DNA of 64,000 bases from Chroococcus sp. CMT-3BRIN-NPC107 (GCA_019359635.1 JAHHGY010000003.1:1-64000), one strand, 5' to 3'. Shown: positions 17,403 to 26,766, numbered from the stretch's first letter. Numbers and translations: made by a program. The notes: generated by a model from the sequence alone, not told the origin.

Positions 17403-19130
17403 TTAATACTTACGTTCTTTTGGCTCAAACATAGTAATAGTTACCGGGCGGTATTGAATGTCGATGCCTGCGGGAGAATAATAAGCCATAGTATGTTTGA
17501 GAAAATTCTCATCGTCTCGCTCGGTATAATCTTCACGACAATGAGCACCTCGGCTTTCGTTGCGACTCAAAGCCGAAGTTAAGATTATCTCTCCTACTAC
17601 TAACAAACTCCTCAATTCCAGTGCTTCTACAAGTTCAGAGTTCCAACAATTGCCCTTGTCGTCTAAATATATTTCTTGGTATTGCTGTTGAATTTGCTGC
17701 AACTGCTGCAAACCTGCTCGCATGACTTCCTCTGTGCGAAAAACTCCGCAACACTCCGTCATACAGTCTTGAAAAGCTTGGCGAATTTGAGCAATACGAT
17801 ATTTTCCTGATTGAGCGATTAATTGCTGCATTTGTTGCGTCGCGGCTTGAATATAAGGTTGCTCGTCTACAACGGGTAACTTGCGGTTTTGGACAAATTC
17901 GGCGATCGCTTTACCTGTTCTGCGCCCGTAAACTACGCACTCTAATAATGAATTGCTCCCCAATCGATTCGCGCCGTGAACCGATACACAAGCCGATTCT
18001 CCCGCCGCAAAAAAGCGATCGATAAATCCATCTCCACCACTGCGGACTTTACCATCGGTGTTTACAGGAATACCACCCATAGAATAATGAATTGTCGGAC
18101 GTACGGGCATTGGTTCGCGCACCGCATCAATACCCACTAATCTATGGGCTTCTTCCCAACAAAAAGGAATCCGACTCATAATTTTTTCTGCTCCCATGTG
18201 CCGCAAATCGAGGTACACAAACTTACCTCCGGCACTACCATCAGCATGAATACCTCGATGAGCGGCTATTTCACGCGCGATCGCGCGCGACGTAATATCG
18301 CGGGGGGCTAGTTCCATGCGACTAGGGGCATAATTAGCCATAAAGCGCTCGCCATGAGCATTTATTAAATACGCACCTTCACCCCGCACGGCTTCAGAAA
18401 TTAGTACACCCACCGGATACAGCCCTGTAGGGTGAAATTGGACAAATTCCATGTCTTCTAAAGGTAAACCCGCTTGCGCCGTCATTGCCAGCCCGTCACC
18501 TGTCGAAGCGTAGTCGTTTGAGGTGGTATTGTAAGCCCGTCCATAACCTCCAGTGGCAAACATTATCGCTTTGGCTCGCACAACTTCAATATGACCGTCT
18601 AAAATGCGGTACATCACAACGCCTTTTGCTTCCTCGTCTTCCACAATTAGCTTCATTACGTACCACTCATCATAAATATGCACCCCGTAGCGTCTCAGGT
18701 TGCTAACTAATTCGTGTAAGATAGAGTGACCTGTTTTATCGGCGGCATAGCAAGTACGGTTGTGGGAATGTCCGCCAAAAGCCCTTTGAGCAATGCGTCC
18801 ATCTTCTAAGCGAGAAAACATTACCCCCATGTGTTCTAAATCGATTACTACTTCTGCTGCTTCGCGGGTGAGAATTTCTACCGCATCTTGATCGGCTAAA
18901 TAGTCTGAGCCTTTGACTGTATCAAAAGCGTGAGCTTCCCAACTATCGGCGGCATCTACGTTTTTTAAGGTTGCCGCAATTCCCCCTTGAGCGGCTACAG
19001 AGTGGGAGCGAATGGGATGAGTTTTGGCAACGACCGCAATATTTAATTTAGAATCGGTACGGGCAATCTCAACGGCGGCACGGCATCCAGCCAATCCACC
19101 ACCAATAATAATTACATCGTGTTCTAGCAT
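17403..19130 (-). CDS. sdhA: Succinate dehydrogenase/fumarate reductase flavoprotein subunit
   Basis: A 575-residue FAD protein oxidising succinate to fumarate and feeding electrons to the quinone pool. Seen are the FAD-binding IIIGGGLAGCRAAVE (7-21), the covalent-flavin site His43 in RSHSVAAQGG, the substrate-site segments EFVQFHPTGLYPVG and MELAPRDITSRAI, and SVHGANRLGSNSLLECVVYG near the FAD. The C-terminal domain ends YSPAGIDIQYRPVTITMF. The iron-sulfur subunit sdhB is not adjacent, as is usual in cyanobacteria. Downstream on the same strand is the Mn riboswitch, so the two units are probably separate transcripts. Confidence 0.95.
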   Translation of the reverse strand: MLEHDVIIIGGGLAGCRAAVEIARTDSKLNIAVVAKTHPIRSHSVAAQGGIAATLKNVDAADSWEAHAFDTVKGSDYLADQDAVEILTREAAEVVIDLEHMGVMFSRLEDGRIAQRAFGGHSHNRTCYAADKTGHSILHELVSNLRRYGVHIYDEWYVMKLIVEDEEAKGVVMYRILDGHIEVVRAKAIMFATGGYGRAYNTTSNDYASTGDGLAMTAQAGLPLEDMEFVQFHPTGLYPVGVLISEAVRGEGAYLINAHGERFMANYAPSRMELAPRDITSRAIAREIAAHRGIHADGSAGGKFVYLDLRHMGAEKIMSRIPFCWEEAHRLVGIDAVREPMPVRPTIHYSMGGIPVNTDGKVRSGGDGFIDRFFAAGESACVSVHGANRLGSNSLLECVVYGRRTGKAIAEFVQNRKLPVVDEQPYIQAATQQMQQLIAQSGKYRIAQIRQAFQDCMTECCGVFRTEEVMRAGLQQLQQIQQQYQEIYLDDKGNCWNSELVEALELRSLLVVGEIILTSALSRNESRGAHCREDYTERDDENFLKHTMAYYSPAGIDIQYRPVTITMFEPKERKY

Positions 19131-19235
19131 GAATAAGGTGGTTATTTAAAATATTTGTTTTTTTTATTTTGACTCAATAAAAAAATCCTCACCATAAGGC
19201 AAGGAAATTTTTAAGCTTTCACTATTTTTCGTAGA

Positions 19236-19547
19236 TTAGCTGGTTGCTTCAACAGGGCGCTGATTAGATACATTTCCAGGCATCGGTTCGTATTGAGTTT
19301 GTGCATCTACGGCGATTAATTCAATATGATTGAACAACGTCGTTACAAAGGCAAATAGCAAAAATGGCAGAGATAGCAATACAATTAGTCCAACAGTAGC
19401 TAAGGCGTAGTAAGGTCTTCTTGCTCCCATCATCGCCATTGCTGAAGCTAAACTAAGGGTAATGGTAATCAACCAAACAATAATTTGACCGTAGATATCA
19501 CCAAAGGTTAGAGTGCAGGCTAGACGATATTTGCGTAATTTATCCAT
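19236..19547 (-). CDS. Small conserved membrane protein
   Basis: A 103-residue protein with a short basic N terminus, two hydrophobic helices (IIVWLITITLSLASAMAMMG and ALATVGLIVLLSLPFLLFAF) and a polar C-terminal tail. I do not recognise a family. It precedes sdhA on the same strand with about 105 bases between, so cotranscription is possible; the cytoplasmic succinate dehydrogenase would need a membrane anchor, but I see no heme ligands or other SdhC/D features that would support this role. Confidence 0.65.
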   Translation of the reverse strand: MDKLRKYRLACTLTFGDIYGQIIVWLITITLSLASAMAMMGARRPYYALATVGLIVLLSLPFLLFAFVTTLFNHIELIAVDAQTQYEPMPGNVSNQRPVEATS

Positions 19548-19822
19548 AATATTTTCTCCAGAACTATCTTAAACTTTTAAATCAAGGGTGTACTTGTGTT
19601 TTAGCCAATTTTTGAGGGTTTTTGATAATTTCGCAACAGTAATTTACAGTTCTTACTATATTCTCTCAGAAGTGGCGATCGCGATTTCTCTTTTGCAAAA
19701 AGCAAAAGACTATATTTATCTACTATCTTGTTCTAAGAAACCAATCGCTCAATAAATAATGCTGATAATTACTGCATAAAATGTAACTATCTAATTGCTA
19801 ATTTTGTGTTGAAGTCATATCT

Positions 19823-20677
19823 GTGGAAAAAAACCTAATGGAGAAACAACTTGAATTAGAAATATATAAGCAAGAAATAGCAGACTTATATACTGGTAGG
19901 AGTCAAACTTATGATAATAGCAATTGGCATTTGCAGATTGCTCATCGTCTTGTTGAGCATGGACAAGTAAGTTCCGGTCAATATATTTTAGATATTGCAA
20001 CAGGAACAGGTCATGTAGCGATTTTTGCTGCTCAATTAGTTGGTGCTGAAGGTAAAATAATTGGGATAGATATTTCGTCTGGAATGCTTGAACAAGCAAG
20101 ATATAAGGCTGAAAAATTAAATCTCAAAAATATTGAATTTCAGCTATCTGATGCTGAAATACTCAATTTTGCAGATAATAGTTTTGACCGAATTTTCTGT
20201 TCATCTGCGTTCATCTGGATGTCCAATTTAATTGCGGCGTTACGTCTTTGGCATAACTGTCTTAAACCTGGCGGTATAATCGGAATCCATGCTTTTGCTG
20301 ATACCGCCTTTGTAGGTGGAGTTATTACCCAAAAAGTTGCTCAAAAGTATGGTATTTCATTTTTAATGAGTAAGCCAACAGGTACATTTGAAAAATGTCA
20401 AAACTTGCTTCAGCAAGCAGGATTTGAGGCAATTGATATTAAAGTTGAGCAAGAAGGTAGTTAGATCAGTTTAGACAAAGCTAAAGGAATGTGGGTGGGA
20501 AGTTCTCATCCTGCACCCGGACAATATCCGCCTCCTTTATCGCAACTTTCATCAGAGCAGTTAATCCAAGCTAAGGCTGAATTTGAGGCTGAATTAGCAG
20601 CACTTCAAACGGAGCAAGGAATTTGGAATGATATTACTACCTTTTATATATATGGTCGCAAACCAAAGAGCCAATAG
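19823..20677 (+). pseudogene. Class I SAM methyltransferase interrupted by one in-frame amber codon
   Basis: The first open part (213 residues from GTG 19823, or 208 from ATG 19838) is a class I methyltransferase: LDIATGTGHVAIFAAQLVG is the SAM-binding motif I, GIDISSGMLEQAR motif post-I, LSDAEILNFADNSFDRIFCS motif II, and LKPGGIIGIHAF motif III. At 20462-20464 a TAG stops it, but the same frame continues for 71 codons (ISLDKAKGMWVG, then SSEQLIQAKAEFEAELAAL and GIWNDITTFYIYGRKP). That continuation looks like the normal C terminus of this family. A Tyr-to-stop change is the simplest explanation. The gene is a recent pseudogene, is read through, or holds a sequence error. The substrate is unknown. 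Confidence 0.8.
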
Positions 20678-20937
20678 CGCAATTTTTCATTGAAAGAAGG
20701 CAAAAAATCTATTATCCAAGATTTTGTCTTAAAAACTAGCTTCCTTCACACAGACAACACTAATTTTATGCTTAAAATGTAACTATTTTCGTGGCGGATA
20801 CTCCCGGTCTTCTTCTAGCAAGTGGGGAAATATAACGTTGAATTTGAGTGCTTTTTAGAGCATAGGTGCAATTGGCTAGAAGACTATTTAAAGAATAATC
20901 CTAATGCGGAATGCCGAAGTATTGGCTTGTAAACAGT

Positions 20938-20959
20938 CGCCTAGAACAATCTCTAGGCG
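20938..20959. repeat. Perfect 8-bp inverted repeat
   Basis: CGCCTAGA (20938-20945) and TCTAGGCG (20952-20959) form a compact stem with a six-base loop in the spacer after the broken methyltransferase. No T-run follows, so it is a weak terminator candidate at best. Confidence 0.5.
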
Positions 20960-21008
20960 CGCGCATATAGATCACTTTTGGCGTTATTAATTAACGAAAT
21001 TTTAGCGT

Positions 21009-21033
21009 AGAGACGCTGCAATGCAACGTCTCT
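21009..21033. repeat. Short intergenic hairpin repeat, cyanobacterial type
   Basis: AGAGACG (21009-21015) pairs with CGTCTCT (21027-21033) around a TGCA-containing loop. Sequences of the form GTAGAGACG...CGTCTCT are frequent dispersed hairpins in cyanobacterial spacers. With the 20938 hairpin it is one of the recognisable items in the 426-bp spacer 20678-21103. Confidence 0.6.
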
Positions 21034-21103
21034 TGCATCGGTTTTGAAATCATACAAAATCATTTTCGCGCCCTGAATTTAGCAACGCCTGATTTTTTAA
21101 TCC

Positions 21104-22276
21104 TTAGTTTGGAATCTTAGCACTGGCAACACGCAGAGATTCTACCAATTGAGCTAAAGCACCCTGTAACTGCACTCCGGGGTCTGTCGCCACCCATCCT
21201 TGGTTTGTTAGCTGCCTAACTTCAAAATGCAGGTGAGCGCCTGTAGAATTGCCCGTACTACCTACACGCCCGATTACTGTACCTTGTTCTACCACTTGAC
21301 CAGGTTCGACAAATATTTCTGATAAGTGGGCGTAGAGCGTTTGTTGACCAAATTTTTGATGATCTAAAACCACCGTTAAACCATAACCACCCATTGAGTC
21401 GGCGATCGCTACATTACCACTATAAGCCGCTACTACAGGCGTACCCATAGCTGCGCCGAAGTCTGTACCCGCGTGAAAGCGCCGATCTCCGGTAATGGGA
21501 TGAATCCGCCAGCCAAATAAAGAGGTAACTGTTGCAGGCATTGAAAGCGGAAAAATTATCCTGGTATTATTGTTACTCAATACCCCAATGGGTTTAATGG
21601 TGCGATTGTAGTAGCTGCTAACAAGGATTTTGGGCAAACTTACCTTACCCACAGCTTTTTGTCTATTTATCGGCGATCGCCCAGAGTTTGAATAACTAAT
21701 TCTACTTGTATTAGCACGAACGGGGAGCATTGCCGTTGAAACTACAGTGCGGCTATTTCTTACCCAACTTGCGTTTGGTTGAACTTTTTGGCGACTAGAT
21801 ATCCCCAGAGAATTAGTTTTAGTTGCTATTGTTGTTTGACGCTGAGATTTGCCCTTGGGGGAACGCTGCGAGAATATAACTTGACTAGGTGGTTCGTAAG
21901 CGCTGGTAGCCCCCGTACTATAATCGGTAGGATCTATAAATGCACCGTTGTAATCTTGAGTTTTTTGAGTAGCAGTTTTTCTTACGGATGCAGCACTTGG
22001 TGGCATGTAAGTAGATACTCTTGGCTGTGGTGCGGCTTCTTGGCGAACAACTTTAGGTTTAGATAAAGCCCGTTGCAACCTTTGCACTCTATCTGTTGAT
22101 GGTTGAATTGGTGCAGCTTCAGAAGTTGGTAAGGGAACGAGATTATCTGAGGCGCTTTCGGTTTGAGCAAATACTTGATTGCTGCTAAGAATACCAAAAA
22201 CGCCTATTAAACTAAGGCTCTTGATTATTAGCGATTTTTGGCGTGTAAGCTTGCGGCGATCGTTGTGCTGAGTCAT
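21104..22276 (-). CDS. Exported M23-family metallopeptidase (murein endopeptidase-like)
   Basis: The 390-residue product has a basic N terminus and a signal peptide (SLIIKSLSLIGVFGILSSNQVFA). About 200 residues of Ser/Thr/Pro/Gln-rich linker follow, then a C-terminal LytM/M23 domain. Zinc-site residues are seen in RFHAGTDFGA (HxxxD) and AHLHFEVRQ (HxH), with TLYAHLSEI between. These enzymes cut peptidoglycan cross-bridges or, when degenerate, activate amidases; the intact metal ligands suggest an active enzyme. It acts in the periplasm. It heads a minus-strand pair with birA 71 bases upstream. Confidence 0.9.
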   Translation of the reverse strand: MTQHNDRRKLTRQKSLIIKSLSLIGVFGILSSNQVFAQTESASDNLVPLPTSEAAPIQPSTDRVQRLQRALSKPKVVRQEAAPQPRVSTYMPPSAASVRKTATQKTQDYNGAFIDPTDYSTGATSAYEPPSQVIFSQRSPKGKSQRQTTIATKTNSLGISSRQKVQPNASWVRNSRTVVSTAMLPVRANTSRISYSNSGRSPINRQKAVGKVSLPKILVSSYYNRTIKPIGVLSNNNTRIIFPLSMPATVTSLFGWRIHPITGDRRFHAGTDFGAAMGTPVVAAYSGNVAIADSMGGYGLTVVLDHQKFGQQTLYAHLSEIFVEPGQVVEQGTVIGRVGSTGNSTGAHLHFEVRQLTNQGWVATDPGVQLQGALAQLVESLRVASAKIPN

Positions 22277-22347
22277 TTTTCCCCTGAAGTATTGCCTAAT
22301 TACTAAGCCCTCGTAATTTTAATATTTTCTTTTGTAAAGTTCAACAC

Positions 22348-23088
22348 TTAGCTATAACCGAGACTAATGCTACCTGGATTGAGGGAGATTTCCGAGCTAT
22401 CTTCAAGGCGTACGCGCAAGCAACAATTGTTAGTAATGCCAATAATAATTCCCGTGCGATCGCCGACAGTTATTGTTTGTCCGATATTTATTAATAATTG
22501 TGCGTAGGATGGTAGTAGTTTGGCGATCGGCTCGTTTCTTCCTGTTTCTATACCTTGAATAGTAATAGCAGCAAGCATTTCTAAGGAAGTAATTGTTTTT
22601 GTAAAAGATTGAAGATTAATGCCTGTTTCTGGTACGGGGTTAGTCCAATTCATACCTACACCAACAACAGCTTGAGTAATAATTCCTTGCTTAATCTTCG
22701 TTTCCGTCAAAATACCGCCTAGTTTGCGCTGATTTATGACTAAATCGTTGAGCCATTTTAATTGTACGGGAATGCCGCAATTTCGCAGAGCGATTGCAAT
22801 ACCCCAAGCAGTGCGTAAAGTTAGTTGGAAACTTTCAGCTACTGGAATATTGGGCGCAAGGGCATAAGACAAATACAATCCCCCAGTGGGAGAATACCAT
22901 TGATGTCCCCATTGTCCGCGCCCGGCTGTTTGTTGGGCTGCAATTACAACGCTTCCCGGCTTTGCACCTTTATTGATTAACTCCCATAAAGTTTGATTTG
23001 TAGAAGGGAGAGTTTCATAAATATGCAAACTGTTAGATTCAAAATTTTGGGCAACTAACGCCTCTAATTTTTGTCTTTCTAAGCTCAA
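22348..23088 (-). CDS. birA: Biotin--[acetyl-CoA-carboxylase] ligase
   Basis: BirA activates biotin with ATP and attaches it to the AccB subunit of acetyl-CoA carboxylase. The 246-residue product lacks the N-terminal DNA-binding domain, so it is a class I ligase and not a repressor. Visible are AGRGQWGHQWYSPTGGLYLS (55-74; the GRGxxG adenylate loop), QLKWLNDLVINQRKLGGILT with the catalytic lysine of KWxND, VVGVGMNW, and the small C-terminal SH3-like domain. Divergent from pgeF with only 53 bases between, so the promoters must overlap. Confidence 0.93.
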   Translation of the reverse strand: MSLERQKLEALVAQNFESNSLHIYETLPSTNQTLWELINKGAKPGSVVIAAQQTAGRGQWGHQWYSPTGGLYLSYALAPNIPVAESFQLTLRTAWGIAIALRNCGIPVQLKWLNDLVINQRKLGGILTETKIKQGIITQAVVGVGMNWTNPVPETGINLQSFTKTITSLEMLAAITIQGIETGRNEPIAKLLPSYAQLLINIGQTITVGDRTGIIIGITNNCCLRVRLEDSSEISLNPGSISLGYS

Positions 23089-23141
23089 AATTTGCTACTC
23101 AAGTTAATATAAATCAAAACTTATTATAATTACTCCCTGCA

Positions 23142-23900
23142 ATGCACACTTGGAACTGGCGCACCTGCGAAGAACTACCATATTTGACTTGCAGCCTTTT
23201 AGAACCTTGGCAACACGGCTTTTTTACTCAACAATTTTTCCCTCGCACTCCCGCCGAAATCACCTCAATGCTGCAACCCCAAGCAGAGGCTTATCGAGTC
23301 AAACAAGTACACGGTAATGTCGTGCTTCGTCCTAGCGAACTCGAAAAAGGAGATACCTTAGCCCAAGCAGATGGTTTAATTACAGAACGTCCAAAACAAG
23401 GGGTGTGGGTAGCAAGTGCCGATTGTACGCCCGTACTTATTGCTGATTCTATTACAGGACAAGTGGCGGCAGTTCATGCAGGCTGGCGGGGAACGGCAGC
23501 GAAAATTGTGCCGAGCGCGATCGCACTGTTACAATCTCAAGGTAGCAAACTAGCAGATTTAAAATTTGCTTTGGGACCGGCGATCGCTGGATCTGTTTAT
23601 CAAGTATCTCATCAAGTAGCTTTAGAAGTAGGGTCTAGTATTATTCCCAACGATTCTAAGTTATTGCAGATATTACAAGAATTACCAAATCCACCTATAT
23701 TACCCGATCCTCATCCTGGCAGAGTAAAACTAGATGTGCGACGAGTAATTGCTTTGCAGTTAGAAAACTTAGGTGTAAGTCCCGAACAAGTAGCAGTTTC
23801 TCCTCATTGTACTTACTCGCAACCAGAGCATTTTTTTTCCTATCGTCGCGCCAAGCTAAAATTAGTTCAGTGGTCGGGTATTTTTAGCAAACATTCTTAA
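23142..23900 (+). CDS. pgeF: PgeF/YfiH-type multicopper-oxidase-fold protein (LACC1 family)
   Basis: A 252-residue protein of the DUF152 family. The metal-binding residues are His57 (KQVHGNV), Cys95 (SADCTPVLI) and His112 (VHAGWRGT); the Cys-to-His spacing of 17 is the same as in E. coli YfiH. The final motif SPHCTYSQPEHFFSYRR is also typical. Family members have purine nucleoside phosphorylase/adenosine deaminase activity, and E. coli PgeF corrects mis-incorporated L-Ser in peptidoglycan. Older annotations call it polyphenol oxidase or laccase. The role here is not settled by context. Confidence 0.9.
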   Translation: MHTWNWRTCEELPYLTCSLLEPWQHGFFTQQFFPRTPAEITSMLQPQAEAYRVKQVHGNVVLRPSELEKGDTLAQADGLITERPKQGVWVASADCTPVLIADSITGQVAAVHAGWRGTAAKIVPSAIALLQSQGSKLADLKFALGPAIAGSVYQVSHQVALEVGSSIIPNDSKLLQILQELPNPPILPDPHPGRVKLDVRRVIALQLENLGVSPEQVAVSPHCTYSQPEHFFSYRRAKLKLVQWSGIFSKHS

Positions 23901-24034
23901 AGCTTTGTCTAGCACAGCTTTATAATTTGTGTAAAATAAAATTAATATTTTTAATGTTGAAAAGATAATAAAATATTATTTTCTTGACGCAAGTTTTAAT
24001 AATTAATCGACAAAAATATTGCTATTAAAGCACT

Positions 24035-25261
24035 TCATGTTAAACGCTCGAATAAAGCCGCCAGCACTACATTAGAAAACAAAAAGCCTTCTGGGTCTGT
24101 AAGTTGAGCATATTTAAAGCTTTCTTTATCTACAAATTCTATCCAACCTTGCTTTTTGTAAGGTTGCAAACACTGCTCAACTTTTTCTCCTGTATCTGCA
24201 CCAAATAACTGACTTAAACTCGATAAATTTACCCCTTCTTTAAGCCGCAACCCTAACATCAGCGTCTCTAACAAACTCTCATCTAAAGGCGTTATTGGGC
24301 AATCTATGACTCCACAAGCAATAATATATTCACGCACCCAGTTGTAGTATTCGGTAGTCGTGCGGGGTCTTGTATAGCGCTGTCCAAGAACAGCGCTAGT
24401 TGCACCCATTCCAAAGCCATAATAGGGGCGATTTTGCCAATAAACTCGATTGTGACGGCATTGATAACCCGGACGAGCATAATTAGATATCTCATAATGC
24501 TCGTAACCTGCGGCGGTGAGAATTTGCTGGCTTTGACGATACATTTGGGCAGTAAGATCGTCTGTGGGTAGCGGCGAAACTCCGGGTTTATAATACTTAC
24601 CAAAAGCTGTAAGTGGCTCAATGGTTAGATCGTAGATAGAAATGTGGTTAGGCGCAATTTTTTTTACCGCCGTTGCTAAAGATTCTTGCCATTGCGCTAA
24701 AGTTTGATGAGGTAAGCCAGAAATTAAGTCTAAGCTAAAACTTGGCAAGTTTACTTGGCGAATTATCTCTATAGATTTCCATATATCATCAACAGAATGC
24801 GATCGCCCGCATAATTGCAATAACTCTTGCTGAAATGCTTGCACTCCCATACTTACCCGGTTTATACCCGCGTCTATATAGCCTTGCAACTGGTCTAAAT
24901 CAAAGGTTCCTGGATCTATTTCTATAGAAATTTCGGCTTGAGATGATAACCCAAATTGCTGTTTTAGACTTTTTATAATCTCAGTAAGTTGATTTGCTGA
25001 CAGCAATGACGGCGTACCACCGCCAAAAAACACCGTTTCTAAAGGGTTTCCAATGTTTGGAGTAGCAGCAATTTCACTCTTTATTGCTTCCACATAGTGA
25101 GAGATACTGCGAGAATTTTCTCCGTAAGTGCGATCGCCTACCACTTTTATCGGAAAATCACAGTAAAAACATCGCCTCCTACAAAAAGGAATATGCACGT
25201 AAGCAGAACTTGTTATCTCTACTTTTTGAGGCTCAAAAACTGGCAATAAATCTTTTAACAC
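24035..25261 (-). CDS. hemW: HemW, radical SAM heme chaperone
   Basis: A 408-residue radical SAM protein with the cluster motif CxxxCxxC at Cys27, Cys31 and Cys34 (FCRRRCFYCDF), then ETVFFGGGTPSLL, SIEIDPGTFD, GVQAFQQELL and LDLISGLPHQT, all matching HemW rather than the true HemN (which needs extra N- and C-terminal residues). HemW proteins bind heme and pass it to respiratory proteins; they are often misannotated as oxygen-independent coproporphyrinogen oxidase. The start is a GTG at 25261 with no clear Shine-Dalgarno sequence, so the N terminus is uncertain by a few residues. Confidence 0.9.
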   Translation of the reverse strand: MLKDLLPVFEPQKVEITSSAYVHIPFCRRRCFYCDFPIKVVGDRTYGENSRSISHYVEAIKSEIAATPNIGNPLETVFFGGGTPSLLSANQLTEIIKSLKQQFGLSSQAEISIEIDPGTFDLDQLQGYIDAGINRVSMGVQAFQQELLQLCGRSHSVDDIWKSIEIIRQVNLPSFSLDLISGLPHQTLAQWQESLATAVKKIAPNHISIYDLTIEPLTAFGKYYKPGVSPLPTDDLTAQMYRQSQQILTAAGYEHYEISNYARPGYQCRHNRVYWQNRPYYGFGMGATSAVLGQRYTRPRTTTEYYNWVREYIIACGVIDCPITPLDESLLETLMLGLRLKEGVNLSSLSQLFGADTGEKVEQCLQPYKKQGWIEFVDKESFKYAQLTDPEGFLFSNVVLAALFERLT

Positions 25262-25491
25262 TTCGATTCAAAAACTTAAACTTACTTTAAAAATTAATTA
25301 ATAGTTTGATTTATTACTTTTTAATCCTAAGATTTGATTATTTTTCTAATAAACTCTAACTTATCAGCACTTTAGTATTAATTTTAACTAGCGCTCAAAA
25401 AGAGTAAAAATACTATCATAGAACAATATCAAATTGGTCAAGTAATTTTCTCACCAAAAATTGCTACCAAATTATTCAAGTGGATAAAACC

Positions 25492-26571
25492 ATGCTTGAT
25501 GCAATTATAATCCTTTCCTTCATCATAGCGGGAGCCGGAATTGGCTTCTACAGCCTCGAATTGCTACCTATATCAGTGCAGCAGCAAGTTACAAACCAAG
25601 ACGCGCTGCGGACGATTGTGGGTGTTTTTGGCTCGGTTATTGGCGGCGCAGTAGGCTTAAGTTTTCAAATTACCTATCGTCGTTTGGAAACTCAAGTTAG
25701 AGAAATGCCTGTAGATGTTCTCTTAACTCGCTCTATTGGCTTAGTAGCAGGCTTATTGGTAGCTAACCTAATGTTAGCACCGTTATTTTTGCTACCAATT
25801 CCTGCAGACTTTGCTTTTATTAAGCCTTTAGTGGCTATTCTTGGTAGCTTCATCTCTGCTTTTTCTGGTATTAGTTTAGCCGATACTCACGGACGAAGCT
25901 TTTTGCGGATAATTAACCCCAACACCGTTGAATCAATGCTAGTAGCTGAAGGTACTCTCAAGCCTTCGGCTACCAAAGTTTTAGACACTAGCTGTATTAT
26001 TGATGGGCGCATCGAAACCTTGCTAGAAACGGGTTTTTTGGAGGGGCAAATTTTAGTACCTCAGTTTGTATTACAAGAATTGCAACAACTAGCCGATGGC
26101 GCGAAAGATTTAAAAAGAGTCCGAGGAAGACGCGGCTTAGAAATTCTCAACCGAGTTAAAGAATCTTACCCAGAGCGAATCGTGATCAATTCTACCGACT
26201 ACGAAGATATTTCTACCGTAGACGCAAAATTAGTAAAATTTGCTCAAGAAATCAACGGTACACTGCTAACTAACGATTACAACTTGTCTAAAGTTGCCAG
26301 CGTCCAGAAAGTTCCGGTTTTGAATATTAACGATCTAGTTAATGCCGTTCGTCCTAGCTATCTTCCTGGTGACAACATTGATATCAAAATTCTCAAAGAA
26401 GGTAAAGAACCAAGTCAAGGCATCGGCTACTTAGAAGATGGCACAATGGTTGTAGTAGAAGAAGGTAGTCCTTTTGTAGGTGCAGAGGTGCGAGTAGTAG
26501 TAACTAGCGCCTTACAAACTTCTGCTGGCAGAATGATTTTTGCCAAAACTCAAGCTTCAGCTTTGGCTTAA
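25492..26571 (+). CDS. Membrane PIN/TRAM-domain protein
   Basis: Counted from the ATG at 25492 (a GTG at 25480 would add four residues), the 359-residue protein begins with four hydrophobic helices (about 1-120). A PIN nuclease-fold domain follows (VLDTSCIIDGRIETLLETGF, FVLQELQQLADGAKDLKRVR, TLLTNDYNLSK, with the acidic residues of the PIN active site) and a C-terminal TRAM-like domain (GQGIGYLEDGTMVVVEEGSP). This is the YacL/YcfX-type arrangement found across cyanobacteria and Firmicutes. A membrane-tethered RNase is the likely activity; the target is unknown. The next small gene starts 1 base after its stop. Confidence 0.88.
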   Translation: MLDAIIILSFIIAGAGIGFYSLELLPISVQQQVTNQDALRTIVGVFGSVIGGAVGLSFQITYRRLETQVREMPVDVLLTRSIGLVAGLLVANLMLAPLFLLPIPADFAFIKPLVAILGSFISAFSGISLADTHGRSFLRIINPNTVESMLVAEGTLKPSATKVLDTSCIIDGRIETLLETGFLEGQILVPQFVLQELQQLADGAKDLKRVRGRRGLEILNRVKESYPERIVINSTDYEDISTVDAKLVKFAQEINGTLLTNDYNLSKVASVQKVPVLNINDLVNAVRPSYLPGDNIDIKILKEGKEPSQGIGYLEDGTMVVVEEGSPFVGAEVRVVVTSALQTSAGRMIFAKTQASALA

Positions 26572-26572
26572 A

Positions 26573-26761
26573 ATGGCACGTCCGCTCAAAATCAAATCTT
26601 GCGGTCGGTGCAGTCTAACTGTACCGATTTTATATAGGGTTAAAGATCGGGAAAATGGCAAATGGTGGTTTGGTTGCGACAATTGTTTACCTGCGGTTAA
26701 GGAAAATAACCCATTTTATGTTTATGGCGGTACTTGGAAAGCCCAAAAAAAGGGATCGTAA
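26573..26761 (+). CDS. Small protein with two CxxC zinc-ribbon knuckles
   Basis: A 62-residue protein beginning MARPLKIKSCGRC, with a second knuckle at FGCDNC. The four cysteines strongly suggest a single zinc ribbon. Between them is a basic stretch (RVKDRENGKWW), and the C terminus is FYVYGGTWKAQKKGS. The ATG at 26573 overlaps nothing and follows the PIN/TRAM gene by 1 base, so the two are almost certainly coupled and may work together on RNA. Function unknown. Confidence 0.75.
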   Translation: MARPLKIKSCGRCSLTVPILYRVKDRENGKWWFGCDNCLPAVKENNPFYVYGGTWKAQKKGS

Positions 26762-26766
26762 AAACG

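Noticed and set aside
20980-21090. Complete second MITE in the spacer before the M23 gene
   Set aside because: Only one end (GCAACGCCT at 21082) matches; the opposite end near 20980 shares just GGCGTT and there is no target duplication.
24304-24621. 105-codon frame inside hemW
   Set aside because: It lies entirely within the radical SAM gene in another frame and has no protein-like features.
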